From Brachypterus glaber (lineage: Eukaryota > Arthropoda > Insecta > Coleoptera > Kateretidae), in assembly GCA_958510825.1 (NCBI GenBank), contig OY294048.1, forward strand, positions 14,463,589 through 14,527,588: a DNA stretch of 64,000 nt, given 5' to 3'. The notes beneath the pieces were generated by a model that was not told where the DNA came from, ran no database searches, and saw only the letters and a list, made by a program, of their open reading frames with translations. The position numbers and the translations under genes were made by a program. The first letter of the stretch is position 1. Each line of letters opens with the position of its first letter. Below are positions 10,623 through 22,145 of the stretch, in pieces.

Positions 10623-13334
10623 TTAAGCTTTAAAATTTTGGAATATATCAGATTTTTTAAGAAAACATCATCATTGTCACTAGCTGAGCCTCCACTTTTC
10701 AATAAATTCTACACCAAGTATTAACACTGACAAATAAAACTATCTAGTTTAAAATTTAATGCACTGCCAAGCCGCACAAGGATTAAAATTCCCGATAAGG
10801 ATTAAAATTCCCTAAAATGTAAGAATATATTTTAAACATAATACGAAAAAAGTAAGGTTAATTTTCAAATGATTTTTGAGTAGAATTTCAAATGTGGTAT
10901 GTTTTATTGCATTCGTTTGAAAATTCTTAATTCCAATTAATTGGATCTTTTACAGAAAGTAGCAATAAAACAAAACACGCCGTGAAGATATGTAATGCTA
11001 CTCATTATCTCACCTGGAAGTTTGTTTTATAGCAGTAAGATGTTGGTTGTTGTATCTGCGACTATGTCGGTCATCTTCAGACAAAATTCAGAATAATTAA
11101 CCAAGCACTTTTTTAAGATTACTTGGCATAATTTTCGGTTTTTACCTTGCTTTCAGTGTGCAAATTACAATGTCTTGTTTGCTGAAAATGCACATTACGA
11201 GCGTCTATTACATTTTATAAAAAAGGTAATTTCATTCGTCTGTATTTGTATACTAGTAGTACTCGTAGTAGATTATCTGTATGGCACGACTTTTGAAAAT
11301 GCGTATTATTATCTATTAAAACATTAAAATATTTTGTTCAATTGTATGTGTAATTACTATAATTATAATAATGTATACCAGCATCAAAATTAATTATTTT
11401 ATTTTATTCTATTCTGTATTCGAAAGATAAATATAAATTGACATAAAGATTACGTTCGTTTCTTTCTTTTTCAATTATTATTATACATGTTTAAATCAGT
11501 TGAAAGCATCGGAGAGAAAATTTAATAAGGCAAATTACAAGTTACCAACAATCGCCTCATACATAACATATAATTAGGCATCCAATTTTTAGTTGTAACC
11601 TCGAATTATTGACAAAATAATATGATTAAAATCGTACCGTCAATGGCTTCCTTAAATAATAATATTGATAAAGCAATTATCATTACAGAAAAATATGAAT
11701 TTGCAAATTTAAATTAGTAGGTTGGGTAATTTTTTAATAAAAATTCTCATACACGCAGAAAAATAGTTGGTTGGAGTCATAGTGTTTTTCTATTTGGTTT
11801 AGTTGTCGATATTCTGTCTACATTCAATTTGACAAATTTTACGGTACTTGAGAGTTACAGTATTTTCAAGACACACACAGCACGCAGAGATATTTTGTGA
11901 TAGCAAGCATTTGCGCCAGCCTCAACCCGGCCAGCCATGAAATTATATTCGCTCTTGTTTACAGAATAATTAGCGCTTGAAATGGCAACGCCGCCTTGAT
12001 GTCACATCACTTAGAAGAACACTATGGCTAAAGTTTAATCACTTAGTAAAATAAAATTTAGCAATAAAATGGGTAAAATATCATCTTCCAAGAGAGCTGA
12101 TCTTCTACTAATAATTTTAACGTACCACGATCGGCATTCTAGGAGTGTCGGATTTTACTAATATAAGAAGCGCTCGATTTAAATTGGGAGACATAAGTTA
12201 TTATTTTTTTTTATTGAAACCAGTATAAGATTTTCCAAGTAAATAAGTCTTATGAGGTAAGTTAACAGTTCTTAGATAACTAAAAAATATTTTGCAAAGT
12301 TCAATTAAGGTAATCTACATACAAATATGGATTGTATGTCAAAAAAGGTTGCGGGAGATAAGGGACCGTTGTTACGTTTTTTAGGTTAATATACCAGATT
12401 TTCAAAACAGACGATATTTATAGAAGCTAGTAACTGAGTATCAAAACTAGTTAATATTGAAGACATTTCATTAACTAAATTGCACAAAAAGTCTATATTT
12501 AAGTTTTTTTGGAGCTAGACACATATTTTCTCCCATTACTGAATTTTGTTCCTTAAATATGTTAATTTAAAAGGAATAAATGTCGAATAACTCGAGAGAC
12601 ACTGATTCGATTTTCAACAACAAAACACTGTTAAAACCAGAACTAGAAAACCTTTCAAATGAGGAATCACTTGACGTATGGTGGGTGCTATTTAGACTTT
12701 TAAAGATGACGCTTCTTGCAGCAGAAGGTTATGACGTGACTCAGTAACTAAAATCTAAAGTAGTCCCGCTCAAAATAAAAAATCGACCTATCCGAGGATT
12801 TTTTCTAGTAAATACTATTTCAAATATTTAATATCACATTTTTCTTTATTTTATATTTGTTCCATACAATTATTGTAGGAGTAGTAAAAATACCCATATA
12901 ACTTTATCATTAAGTCTTATTTGCAATTAAACAAAAACAGCTATCGTAATTAATGTATGTGTTGATGTAATGAAGGTAAGTAGTTATTTAAACATTTATT
13001 TTACTCGTTTATTCGTATAGGAATTTGTTATAATGAATGTATATAATTAAACACGCATTTATACGATTAAAAAAAACTTGACGGCTCAGGTTTTTCAGTG
13101 CTAGAACAAAATGAATAAAATGTTTTTTGCAGGAAAAAGCGTAACATTTTGCACTACTTCCAGGGCCAGACTGGCTATACATTTTACCAGGCAAATGCCC
13201 ATAACTCATAAACTAAGCATTTTTAGGCACATGTTTATATTAACTTTTTTAATCAAAACTAATCATTCTATAGCAAAGCATTTAACTTTTTTTAACAGAA
13301 TAAAGGGATAAAATTAAATGATATGAATTTTTTA
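10623..13334. other. Unassigned, with one small tandem repeat
   Basis: At 10778-10812 AAGGATTAAAATTCCC occurs twice at 19-base spacing. The segment 11880-12010 is relatively GC-rich (AGCCTCAACCCGGCCAGCC, GGCAACGCCGCC) but has no clear frame. Two overlapping 66-codon frames near 13009-13311 look random. Confidence 0.35.
10973..11050 (+). repeat. Dispersed repeat GCCGTGAAGATATGTAATGC, copy 1
   Basis: The block AACACGCCGTGAAGATATG + TAATGCTACTCATT recurs at 28476, 51628 and, inverted, 63412-63460. See the findings for comparison. The element type is unknown. Confidence 0.6.
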
Positions 13335-13600
13335 GATGTTGAAGTTCCCCAAGGTAGTTTATTGGGTCCCTTATTGTTTTTAATTTTTATTAATGATTTA
13401 TGTAAAATCAATTACATTTTTATTTATTTATAATAATGCTTTTGTAGTTTTTTATACATATGGCATTAAAGCAGTGCTAAATTATATGAATAAACAAATT
13501 AATATAGTTTCTAAATCTTATCTTGATAAAATTTTTATAATTTTCGGGGAAAAAACAAATTATTTTAAGGTTATTTTTTTTTTGTATTATAATATCTTAT
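13335..13600 (+). pseudogene. LINE reverse transcriptase scrap
   Basis: The bases 13335-13403 translate as DVEVPQGSLLGPLLFLIF followed by INDLC, the hallmark PQGS-x-LGPLLF motif of non-LTR reverse transcriptase (motif B, just before the YADD/FADD motif). The downstream frame (13393-13605) has NNAFVVFYTYG where the catalytic FADD box should be, so the Asp pair is lost and the frame has shifted. Only ~90 residues of the polymerase domain survive. It is dead and too short to place in a clade. Confidence 0.75.
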
Positions 13601-13604
13601 TTTA

Positions 13605-14566
13605 AACCCTCTTTTAATTATTTACTTTCAATTATTATTTATGTAGTGTAGTGGATTTTTATTTATTTTTTTTATATATAAAACTTAAATAATATAAATA
13701 AGTATAAAGGTTGTAAATTTAAATTCAGCTTGAGTTATTATGCAGAAACGGTGTCCATAATATCTGTAATAGGTAATTATAATTATAATACAGATATTTC
13801 TATTGGAAAGGAATGGATTGTTGGATAAACAGAAACCTGGATCTGTGCGCAGAATTATTTACGTTGCCTGTTTCTGCTATATATCGCCGGGCAGCAAATG
13901 TTTACTTTCGTCCCAGTTCAAACACAATAAATATTGATACATTAAATGATATTGTTAGTACTTACCTGCAATCTACACTCCGATTTACATTTAAGGGAAA
14001 TACAGTATCTGTATAAACATATTTACATATATTATAGCACTATGATAAGTGCTATAAAAATGACTTTCAGTGATATTGTTATAACCCATTGTGCTTTTAA
14101 TAATTTTTGACATTTAAGTTTAATTTACGTCGTAAAACTATAAGAATTTTTTTTTAAGTAAGAGTTTGTTTAAAATTATGATAAAAGTTTTTTTTATTCA
14201 TAAGCAAAAAATCCAGATAGACTTGACTCAAATTATTGGCTGAGCCCGTTAATATTTCTGTTTCATTGTTTGCTCATTGTCAACCAGCGAGTGGCTGGCT
14301 ATATAATCATATGTTATATCCCGAGACCTTATGATTTAACCGGCTAAACTAGCTGTGTTTTTGTTAATTTTGCTTAGAGAATGTTTGAAACTTCATCATT
14401 TTTATTAATTATTAAGTTATATTTGCTTAAAAGCAACATTACCAAAAATACAGCTGCTTGTAGTTTAGCTGGTTTAAATCATTAGGAGGAGGGGTATATT
14501 TCAAGTTTATTTCACAAGTACAAATTATACTATTTCATTAAAAAAAAAATAAACATGGTGATTATT
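13605..14566. other. Mostly unassigned; one coding-like frame
   Basis: A 67-codon plus-strand frame (13813-14016) has mixed, non-repetitive composition (ending TLRFTFKGNTVSV) and higher GC than its flanks. I do not recognise it and see no clear splice or start context. It may be an exon or TE fragment. The rest is AT-rich without features. Confidence 0.25.
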
Positions 14567-14840
14567 ACACAGCCACACAAAAAAAATAGTATCCAGAGAC
14601 TAGACCTATGCATTTTTATATTTTTGGGGTCGCTGAAACCGAATCTGATCTCAGAATTGCTCCATCAGATTCCAATTTTTTTCTACCCATAAATACATCT
14701 AAATTTAAGAAATATTCGCACCCTTTTTTGAGTGTAAAAAAAATTGCGATCTGAGGTCAGATTCGGTTTCAGCGACCCCGAAAATATAAAAATGCATTGG
14801 TCTAGTTTTTGAATATTATTTTGTTTTTGTGTGGCTGTGT
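14567..14840. mobile_element. MITE of the ACACAG(G/C)CCAC family, copy 2
   Basis: It starts ACACAGCCACACAAAAAAAA and ends with the inverse TTTTTGTGTGGCTGTGT. Inner arms are also inverse (TTTTTGGGGTCGCTGAAACC / GGTTTCAGCGACCCCGAAAA). TATT flanks both ends (14563-14566 and 14841-14844), a candidate 4-bp target duplication. No coding capacity. Confidence 0.8.
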
Positions 14841-15294
14841 TATTGACTATTTTACAAACTTATAATAGACCAATCAAATCCCTTTATTTTTTGACTTTTA
14901 ACCAATCAGATTCGAATTACACTGATAATTTCACGTGTGAAATTATCAAAGTCATATAAAGGCCAAGTTAATTTAGGAAAAAATACCTTCCTCTAAGAAT
15001 TTGACAAGTGTAAATCCATAGTGTTTAATTTTTCTTACCTAATGCAAACAATTAATAAGCTTATTTTGTCACTTTTCACATTAAATAATAAATTGTAACA
15101 GTAATTTATCTTGAAAACCACAAATCAAATTTTGACAGAAGCTATTTCGTTTGCGTCAGAGTTTATAGCAATTGTTTTTAGCGCGCGCTTTTTAAAAATT
15201 TTAAAAAAATGACTTGATACGCAAAACTAAATAACTTAACACAAAATTGCATGTAATAAACATTTGTTTAAAAAATGTTTTTTCTTGCTAGATG
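14841..15294. other. Unassigned AT-rich sequence
   Basis: No gene. It contains the small palindrome AATTTCACGTGTGAAATT at 14927-14944. Confidence 0.35.
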
Positions 15295-16159
15295 CACTGA
15301 GATAAATTTTTACATCCACGTGCATGGGTAATTTACTTGCAGCTGCTGCTGATGTGAATTTACACTCGAAGCGTTAATATAAATGCGGTGTGTATTATAT
15401 TTTTACATCCAGTGTGTAAAGTTTACACCAACGCGTAAATATACTTGTAGGGTGTATACATATGCTAGTGGGTAAATTTTACAACATGTATGTAAATAGA
15501 AGAACCATTTTGTTATTTTTCTATTTATGAATAGTGTTTTATGGAAAAACTACGCAACAGAAAAATAAAACGTATTTTCGTAATCAGCGCTACAAAAAGT
15601 ACCAATATAAAATAGAAACAGAAAACATACACAAGTCTTAACAACTCAAAATTTGCAGGCCAGTGTTACCGCCTAAATAAGTAAAATATTATAAAATGTA
15701 TGTTTTAAGGATATTGTATTAATCACACTTTTTAAATATTTACTTTTAATCAACACTTACCAATAATTTCTTTGAAAAATCTAGCACACACAACATTACG
15801 CTCTTACAAACGTAAACAACTATAATGGTCGACAGCCACCAAATGATGAAGCAGGGATTCTGGCTTCTCGAGTCACGTGACTAGCTTAACGCCTGCGATT
15901 GGCTGGCTTGTACATCAGAAGTGTGATTTTTACACTTCGGGTGTATTGTTGCTAAAGGTATATTTATAAAAATACACTTTCTTGAGCTCCGAGTGTATTG
16001 TTGCAGAAGGTATGGATGTAAAAATACACACTCTAGGTTAAAATCACCTCACGTGTGTAGTGTCACATGAACGTTGATGTACATTTATATAAAGGTGTAA
16101 AATTTACACATTTATTGAGTGTATTTTTTTACACCTTTTCAATGTAATTTCTTTCAGTG
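15295..16159. mobile_element. 0.87-kb element with CACTGA ends and TTTACAC subrepeats
   Basis: The ends are CACTGAGATAAATTTTTACA and the inverse, ...TTTCTTTCAGTG. Both halves carry many variants of GTGTAAA/TTTACAC at irregular spacing (for example GTGTAAAGTTTACACC at 15414). The middle (15825-15915) is GC-richer with TCACGTGA and an ATTGG box. No coding capacity. The CACTG(A/T)-AA end recurs in several other elements of the window. Confidence 0.55.
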
Positions 16160-17298
16160 TGGTAAATGAATGAATATATACGCTTGTATATCCAGCTGTT
16201 GGTTTATTTATACTCATTCTATATATTACTTCAGTTAGTGCAGTTAATACTAAAATAAACAGACTATAGTAGATAGTAATTGTTGTCCGGCAAAATATCT
16301 CTCCATTGCCTGGTTTTCAATGAGATTGATTGAACACAATAGTTTTAAATTATAATACTACTCCATTAATCCGTACTAATTAATAATATCGAGGACAGTT
16401 GATGATAAATGCTGTATAACAAAAATAATTTTTAATTATTTGTAAACATAAGCTTATTATTATAATAATTATCAATGCATTTCCTCTCTTATAATAATTA
16501 TTGTATAATAACTCTTCACATGTATCAAGTTTTCAAAATCACCAAAAATTACCCCAGAATAAAACTTTATATTGAACAGTGTTCGATGAACACCTAACTA
16601 AAAGAGAAAAAGCCTTGTTATTTTCGGAAAAATATTAAATAAAAAACAAACTAGTTATTAAAGCAGCTAAAAGAATTAAATTTTTAATTTAAGGGGCTTA
16701 TTTTGGACCCTCTAAGCAAAGTTCATACTAAAAATTATCTTACGATGCCAAATTTAAAGTTGCTTGATATTGGCAGGAATATTTTGCTATGCCGCCGCAC
16801 GTGAAGACAGGAAAGTGCCTTTTATGATATAGCTTTTATACATTACGTCTACATCCTTTAATAACGGGAGAACCGGGGTATGAAGTGTATAAATTTTGGT
16901 ACAGTTTGCGTTACGTAATATATGGACAGCCCCGTATATATTTTTTCATAAATACATCAAACTACAAAGTTTACTTTGCATATATGCCAAGTTCACCTAT
17001 TTTGGAATTTTTCCGAAGTTAAAATAGGGAAAAAGTCTTATTTGCTAATTTTCTTGGACTATTCCACATGCAATAATTGGTATGATGAAACTTTATCTTG
17101 ATGAGTTAATAAAGTTAAACCCAAACATCCGTGTAAGTGACAATTAAATGCACATGAGGGCAGCTAGTCATTCTTAGACGCCATGTACGAAGATTACAAA
17201 TTAGACCTCGAATTAGACTTAGATATGGAATATTGAATCAAGCGACAGTTTATTAAAATCCAATCCAAGTTAAAGTTATGTCTCATTATATGAGGCAT
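16160..17298. other. Unassigned AT-rich sequence
   Basis: No gene. A small inverted pair (TTATAATAATTAT) lies at 16455-16510. GGAGAACCGGGGTATGAAG at 16867 resembles GGGAACCCGGGGATAAAGG at 20415, possibly the same degenerate transposon end. Confidence 0.3.
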
Positions 17299-17427
17299 GT
17301 ACACTCAAAAAATGTCATTGTAATTTTAATACTAAATTTTATTTGTAAATACATATTTGTTATTTATATCGCCACTTTGGTATTTAATACTTCACTTGTG
17401 GTAATAAATACTACAATGTGTGTATTA

Positions 17428-17438
17428 TATGCAATATG
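17428..17438 (+). repeat. Target-site duplication, left copy
   Basis: TATGCAATATG is repeated exactly at 18441-18451, on the other side of the LINE. Confidence 0.85.
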
Positions 17439-18440
17439 ATGATATGTACAAATCCTTCCAAGAAGACCCCTCCCACATCGACCCCAGTCTATATATGATT
17501 CAATTTGCTGATGACACCGCCTTAACTGCTCATGAGAAAAGCCTAAAGAAAACCATGGAAAGCCTTCAGTCACTCACAAACCACACAACCAAATGGATGC
17601 ACAAGTGGAGAATCCTTCCAAACCCAAGAAAAACCCAACTACTCATCTTCCACCATAACATCAAACCAAATTCTCCCTCAGTTGATGTCGACGGTCATAC
17701 AGTCACACTTCAAATGCCAAGTATCTAGGAGTCAATCTAGACCACAAATTAAACCTAGTGCAGCACTACACAAAAATGAAGAACAAAACCATCCAAAGAG
17801 CAAAATACTTTAGATCTCTCACCTTTAAAGATCAAGGCATCAGCACCAAAACATCTGCAAAAATCTACAGTACGATCTGCCGTCCCATTCTTGAATATGC
17901 CTTTGTTCTTACAATCAACATCAAAAACAAAGCCAAAAACCAATTTGAAGTAGGGGAAAGAACAAGTTTACGCTCCATCACGAAGATCAGGAACCCATCA
18001 AATCCTTTATACAACCCATCCAATGCTTTAATTTACGAGAAAACAGAGTTAACTCCAATTAGTCAAAGATTAGAAAGCCTCAGACTTAAGTTTATTAACA
18101 ACAGAGATAACCGAGTGAAAATCTCTTTACTACTGAACTACGAAGAACCAACAGCAATCCCAAAAAGAAAGAATCCTACACTTCCTGCATACAACAACCT
18201 ACTCCATTAGCTAAAATGCACTTATTTATTTATTTAATTTTTTTTTTCCCCTATCATAATTTACTTACTATTTTTCTTATTTTGTTTTTTTTTCTTTATC
18301 TTTATTACTCAACTCATCTTTTTTTTTTCTACTATTTACCTTTACATTGTATAATGTACATAATATAATTTTGTAAAACTGGGCAGAAAGACTTCGGTCG
18401 TTAGCCTATTGGTGCTCCAATAAATATATTTATTATTATT
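17439..18440 (+). mobile_element. 5'-truncated LINE (1.0 kb)
   Basis: The insertion carries the C-terminal part of a non-LTR reverse transcriptase, then a 3' UTR with ACTGGGCAGAAAGACTTCGG and GCCTATTGGTGCTCC, and ends AATAAATATATTTATTATTA. It is flanked by an exact 11-bp duplication, the signature of target-primed reverse transcription with 5' truncation. Orientation is plus. Jockey/CR1-like by general look. Confidence 0.85.
17440..18210 (+). pseudogene. LINE reverse transcriptase, C-terminal part, frameshifted
   Basis: The first frame (to ~17715) has the catalytic motif IQFADDTALT at 17498-17527, then KWMHKWRILPNPRKTQLL, the usual region after the active site. At ~17712 one base is missing, and the next frame resumes with AKYLGVNLDHKLN, AKIYSTICRPILEYAFV and a Leu/Arg-rich tail, ending at a stop at 18210. 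Fingers and palm motifs upstream of FADD, and any endonuclease, are absent because of 5' truncation. The frameshift makes it inactive. Family role: reverse transcriptase that primes on nicked chromosomal DNA. Confidence 0.85.
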
Positions 18441-18451
18441 TATGCAATATG
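18441..18451 (+). repeat. Target-site duplication, right copy
   Basis: TATGCAATATG, identical to 17428-17438; it joins back to the foldback element's GTTGTCATACTA. Confidence 0.85.
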
Positions 18452-18830
18452 TTGTCATACTACAACATCACAATGTGCTGGTTCATTTGGATCCCCACGC
18501 AACATGTGTTTATGAACACTCGTATGTTATAGTAAAAATTACTGTTAAGTTTGGTAAAGCATATCACACTTATAGTATGGTATACTTAGAGCTGTTGTTA
18601 AGTTGTATTACTAATCTAGTTTAAAGTACGTTCAGTATTCAGAAAAATTAACAATCGGTAAATTATACCAAAATTTTGATTATTAACAATATAAAGATTG
18701 CAACCAAATTACACACTGACAAAATAATCGATCCTTTGTTTACTTCCCTCTGTATTATTACTAATCAAAAAGTCTTATGAAACGTATGCGTTATGATATT
18801 TTTCCTACCTTGTGTGATTTTATTTACAGT

Positions 18831-19285
18831 TCAGCTTGATTTTCTGATACACTGTTCTTTTTTCGAAGCGACATACAGATACATAGATATTTCTATAATC
18901 GAAGGACCAGAATCTATTATACTTATTTTTGGGTCTAGTGCTTCACCCAAAACTGGGTTCATTGGAGGATACAAGATCGAGTAAGCCTTGAAACTGGTGT
19001 TAATTCGGCACATTAAAGCAGAGTTGGCGGTGTGCATATTATTAAATTAGCAATCAGAGCCTGTATGACTGGCTGCAAAGGGGTGAAAGTTTCACCGAAG
19101 GGGGTATTGATTAAACCGGGGAAGTGCAAGGCGGGGAAGGCGCCCATAACCCTTCCCTGCCTTTGAGAACAACGCTGCCCTGAATAAAGCATAAGTCGTA
19201 ATTTTGCAAATAATATTTTTAAGAAAACTAATAAAATATTTTTTTTAAAGTAACAATAGTATATTATGCACCGAGTACCGCGCAT
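18831..19285 (-). pseudogene. Unidentified coding-like patch, two overlapping frames
   Basis: Two minus-strand frames (19013-19285 and 18831-19037) overlap by 25 bases in different phases, as expected after one frameshift. The first contains GAFPALHFPGLINTPFGET and the second PPMNPVLGEALDPKISIIDS. Composition is protein-like (Pro/Gly spaced, no repeats) and local GC is well above background. The N-terminal ~30 residues of the upstream frame are AT-rich and probably not real. I do not recognise the family: a TE open reading frame, an endogenous viral fragment or a host pseudogene are all possible. It sits between a truncated foldback element and the element starting at 19255. Confidence 0.4.
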
Positions 19286-19858
19286 GGTCTTTACCGCGAA
19301 AACGATTACCGCGCATAATTATTTTAATTTTTTTTAAAGAAAAAAAGATTAAATAACAAAGAAAAAATATTTTGCAGAAATAATCAAACAGTTTTAACTG
19401 ATATAGCTGCTGGGTTAGGGTTGTGGCCATTACTAGTTTCCTTTAAAAAAATTCCGTCCGAAGTATGCAAACGCCCCTTGCAACAAAGCACGTCGTAATT
19501 TACGCACTTTTCATTATTTCGATCGACATGACGATTAGTACTAAACTGATTATTAATCAGCCATTTATACAAATCCGTCGATATAAATTTAAAAAAACCC
19601 AAACACAGATATATGGGTACATTTAGTAAACGTTCCACTTTATCAATAAAAGTCCAAACCAAAACTAACCAAACCAAACTGCCATCAATCCCAAGGAAAT
19701 ACCCTTACATAAAATAAAAATAATGTAAAACGATTTTCGCTGTAAAAGTCATACGCAGTAAAGACCGTTCGCTATAATGAACTACGCGGTAATGGTCTTC
19801 GCGGTAATGGCGAGCGCGGTAATGGTCTTCGCGGTTGTTTTTTCGCTGTAAAGTCAAC
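19255..19858. mobile_element. Element with inverted arrays of a CGCGGTAATGG motif
   Basis: The left end has TACCGCGCATGGTCTTTACC + GCGAAAACGATTACCGCGCA. The right end has ACGCGGTAATGGTCTTCGCG, GGTAATGGCGAGCGCGGTAA and TGGTCTTCGCGGTTG. Short GCGGTAAWGG units thus face each other across ~450 AT-rich bases. The layout is the same as in the CGAGGTAA element at 2431-3092. A 97-codon minus frame (19384-19677) in the middle is not recognisable. Confidence 0.6.
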
Positions 19859-19860
19859 CA

Positions 19861-20671
19861 CACCGTGATACTATAAAGTTTTTAAGACCTTTCGTGTACT
19901 GAAAGCAGGACATAATAGCACCAAGCACAACTCCCTTCGGCTTTTCTCTCCTGCCTTTTTAAAGAGTTTTAGATAATTTTTTTCATACTTCGTATGAGCC
20001 AATTATAACTCTACGCGCCCCCTATAATTGACTGTCTGATACAAAAGAGATTGTAATACTGTTAGCAATTTGATTTTTAAATTTTACTTAGGCTTCTCCA
20101 CGCTTTTAGCTGGAAAACCTCTCGTTTATTGATACTAAACCCTAGACTGCTAATTTACATTTTTACATTATTCACGCTTCTTGTGAGGGTTTATTTTTTA
20201 ACAAGTTTTTTTTTATTAACTAAAGATATAAAATAGAAGATTACACTAAGAAAATAATTTTTCATATAAATAAAAATTAATATAAATATGTGTATCATTA
20301 AAAATTATACGGGATGTCAACAAAAGTAATTTTAGTGGATTTAAGTCTAAAATACCAAGTGGATAAAAATTATCTTCGAGAGTTCAAGTAGCACGTGCTA
20401 TTCTTATTATAGGTAGGGGAACCCGGGGATAAAGGTGGTGGTTAACGTTTATGCCAAGCTATTCTTTTTAAAACTCCACAAACAAAAAAAACTCATGGGA
20501 GGTTAATTAAAAAAAAAGTTCAATAATACGAATTATCAAAAATACGTTCAACGCGCAACTTGACTAACTAATGCCATTGTATACAGTACAATACCCTGGT
20601 GCCAGCTACCGTTTTTTTTTGTTAACTTTTTATTAATTTTGCGTTTTAAATAATTAGAATAAAATCAGTTT
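19861..20671. other. Unassigned AT-rich sequence
   Basis: No gene. GGGGAACCCGGGGATAAAGG at 20414-20433 may be a transposon end (compare 16867). Confidence 0.3.
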
Positions 20672-20746
20672 ATTTTGTGTTATTTGTGATAAACACTCGG
20701 AAATGAAGCAAATAAAAATTTATTGCATTACATAATCATGCCAACG

Positions 20747-20773
20747 TTTCACCTAATATTTAGGCTTCTTCAG
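20747..20773 (-). ncRNA. Hammerhead-like fold, left arm
   Basis: On the minus strand CTGAAGA, then A, then GCCTAA-ATA-TTAGGT (a 6-bp stem with a 3-base loop, one G-T pair) is followed by GAAAC. CUGANGA and GAAA are the two invariant strands of a hammerhead core. The single unpaired A before the stem and the lack of an obvious stem I/III partner mean catalysis is doubtful. Confidence 0.35.
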
Positions 20774-21043
20774 GGCTAAAAAGACATACAAATTATAAAA
20801 CTTTTTGGACATAACTTGGACATTATAAACTGATTTTTTGGAAAAAAATGTTTATAAACAAAAATAAAACAAATTAATAAATTAAAAACTTACCTAAATT
20901 ATTAAATATGCATTAAAACAAACAAATTAAACAAAAACATTACATCAACAAACAAAATACACTGGACATTTTTCAACAGGAGAATTCTCACTGTAGAACA
21001 ATTAATAACTGAAATTTTTAAAAAAGTAGGTATCTTTTTAGCC

Positions 21044-21070
21044 CTGAAGAAGCTTAACTATTAGGTGAAA
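21044..21070 (+). ncRNA. Hammerhead-like fold, right arm
   Basis: CTGAAGA, A, GCTTAA-CTA-TTAGGT, GAAAC. Compared with the other arm, one C-G pair has become T-G and the loop has changed, yet the stem is kept. The caveats about missing outer stems are the same. Confidence 0.35.
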
Positions 21071-21147
21071 CGTTGGCATGATTATGTAATGCAATAAAGT
21101 TTTTATTTGCTTCATTTCCGAGTGTTTATTACAAATAACCCTAAATA

Positions 21148-21920
21148 AATTTCAAGAAACATCCTGTAGGAAATATTATTAATAAAATCAGTGTAAATCG
21201 TAGGATCCTAGGAGTACGTAAATAAAGCAACAAAAAAAGTATATTTTTTTAGTTTCCAAGACTTTCCACTTTTTATCTGTTTTGATACGGGGAAAGTAAA
21301 AATAATGCGTTTCCTAAAACGTATTTCGCTTGTTTACTTTTCTTTTTCCGCTATGCTTCAGAAAACCGAGCGATCAGTTAAACATTTCTCATTCACTAAA
21401 AATATAAAATTTAAATTTTAATGGTGGCAGTATTGTATTAGTTTGGTACATTGTATTACAATGGCGGTAAAAATACATGTTAATTATTAATAGTGGCCGA
21501 TAAGAAAAAACCAACAAATCTTTTTTCTATTTTATACGCCTTGATTGTTACAAAGAAAAAGTAATTTTATGCCATAATAAAACGAAATGATAGGCCATAA
21601 AATACTTTGATTTAACAGGTTTTAATGAATATAATATAAAATGATATAAAAAATTTATACTTATATATAAAGTTGCTTTTTATGACGTCATACTGTTGCT
21701 ATTTTTATCGTTACTGCTAACCTATTATTATTATTAATTTTTGAAGAAAATTGCAATTTTCAACCATTTCCATAAAAATATGAGCGTATTAAAAATATAT
21801 TGTAACTTTTATACAAAAAATAACCCTTTATTTGGCCCAAAGGTCTTTTTATTGGCAATAAATAATAAAATGGCACACTTTAAAAGTTTGTATATGTATA
21901 ATTTATATAAACATTGGTCT
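21148..21920. other. Unassigned AT-rich sequence
   Basis: No gene or repeat recognised, apart from AT-rich low complexity. Confidence 0.3.
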
Positions 21921-22145
21921 TAACTATCGCTCTGTACGGTTGCGAAACTTGGATGATAGGGGGGGCAGAGGGAAAAATAAAACGTGGTGCTATAGGAACA
22001 TGTAAAAGATAAAATGATCAGAGTTACAAACCAGACCGCATGGGAGAGAATCGGGAAAAAGCTTATCTTGTGGAAAGTGCTGGTTAGGAGAAGGGATCAA
22101 ATGATGGGTCACATACTAAGACATGAGAGCTCACTTAAACCCTTC
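21921..22145 (+). pseudogene. LINE C-terminal fragment, upstream half
   Basis: LYGCETWMI (from 21932), then after a frameshift MIRVTNQTAWERIGKKLI ... MMGHILRHESSLK. The YGCETW ... RVTN ... GHILRHE series is the standard region downstream of the polymerase domain in many insect LINEs. The frame breaks off at ~22145 and resumes at 22736, where the next conserved block (GRPRMEY) is found. Confidence 0.8.

Larger units (their letters stand above)
17299..18770. mobile_element. Foldback element, truncated and split by a LINE
   Basis: The segments 17299-17438 and 18452-18770 together match one half of the complete palindromic element at 24259-25015: GTACACTCAAAAAATGTCA at the end, then GCCACTTTGGTATTTAATAC, CCCCACGCAACATGTGTTTA and TAATCGATCC near the symmetry centre. 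The second arm is missing after about 18770. The interruption is the LINE at 17439-18440. Confidence 0.8.
20672..21147. mobile_element. Inverted pair of ~118-bp repeats, Penelope-like terminal motif
   Basis: The right arm (21028-21147) reads TTTTTAGCCCTGAAGAAGC, GGTGAAACGTTGGCATGATT, ATGTAATGCAATAAA and TTTATTTGCTTCATTTCCGA; the left arm is its inverse with ~5% differences. The spacer of ~240 bases is AT-rich with no frame. The CTGAAGA-stem-GAAACGTTG arrangement resembles the hammerhead-related motif known from terminal repeats of Penelope-like retroelements. No reverse transcriptase is next to it, so the family assignment is an inference. Confidence 0.55.
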
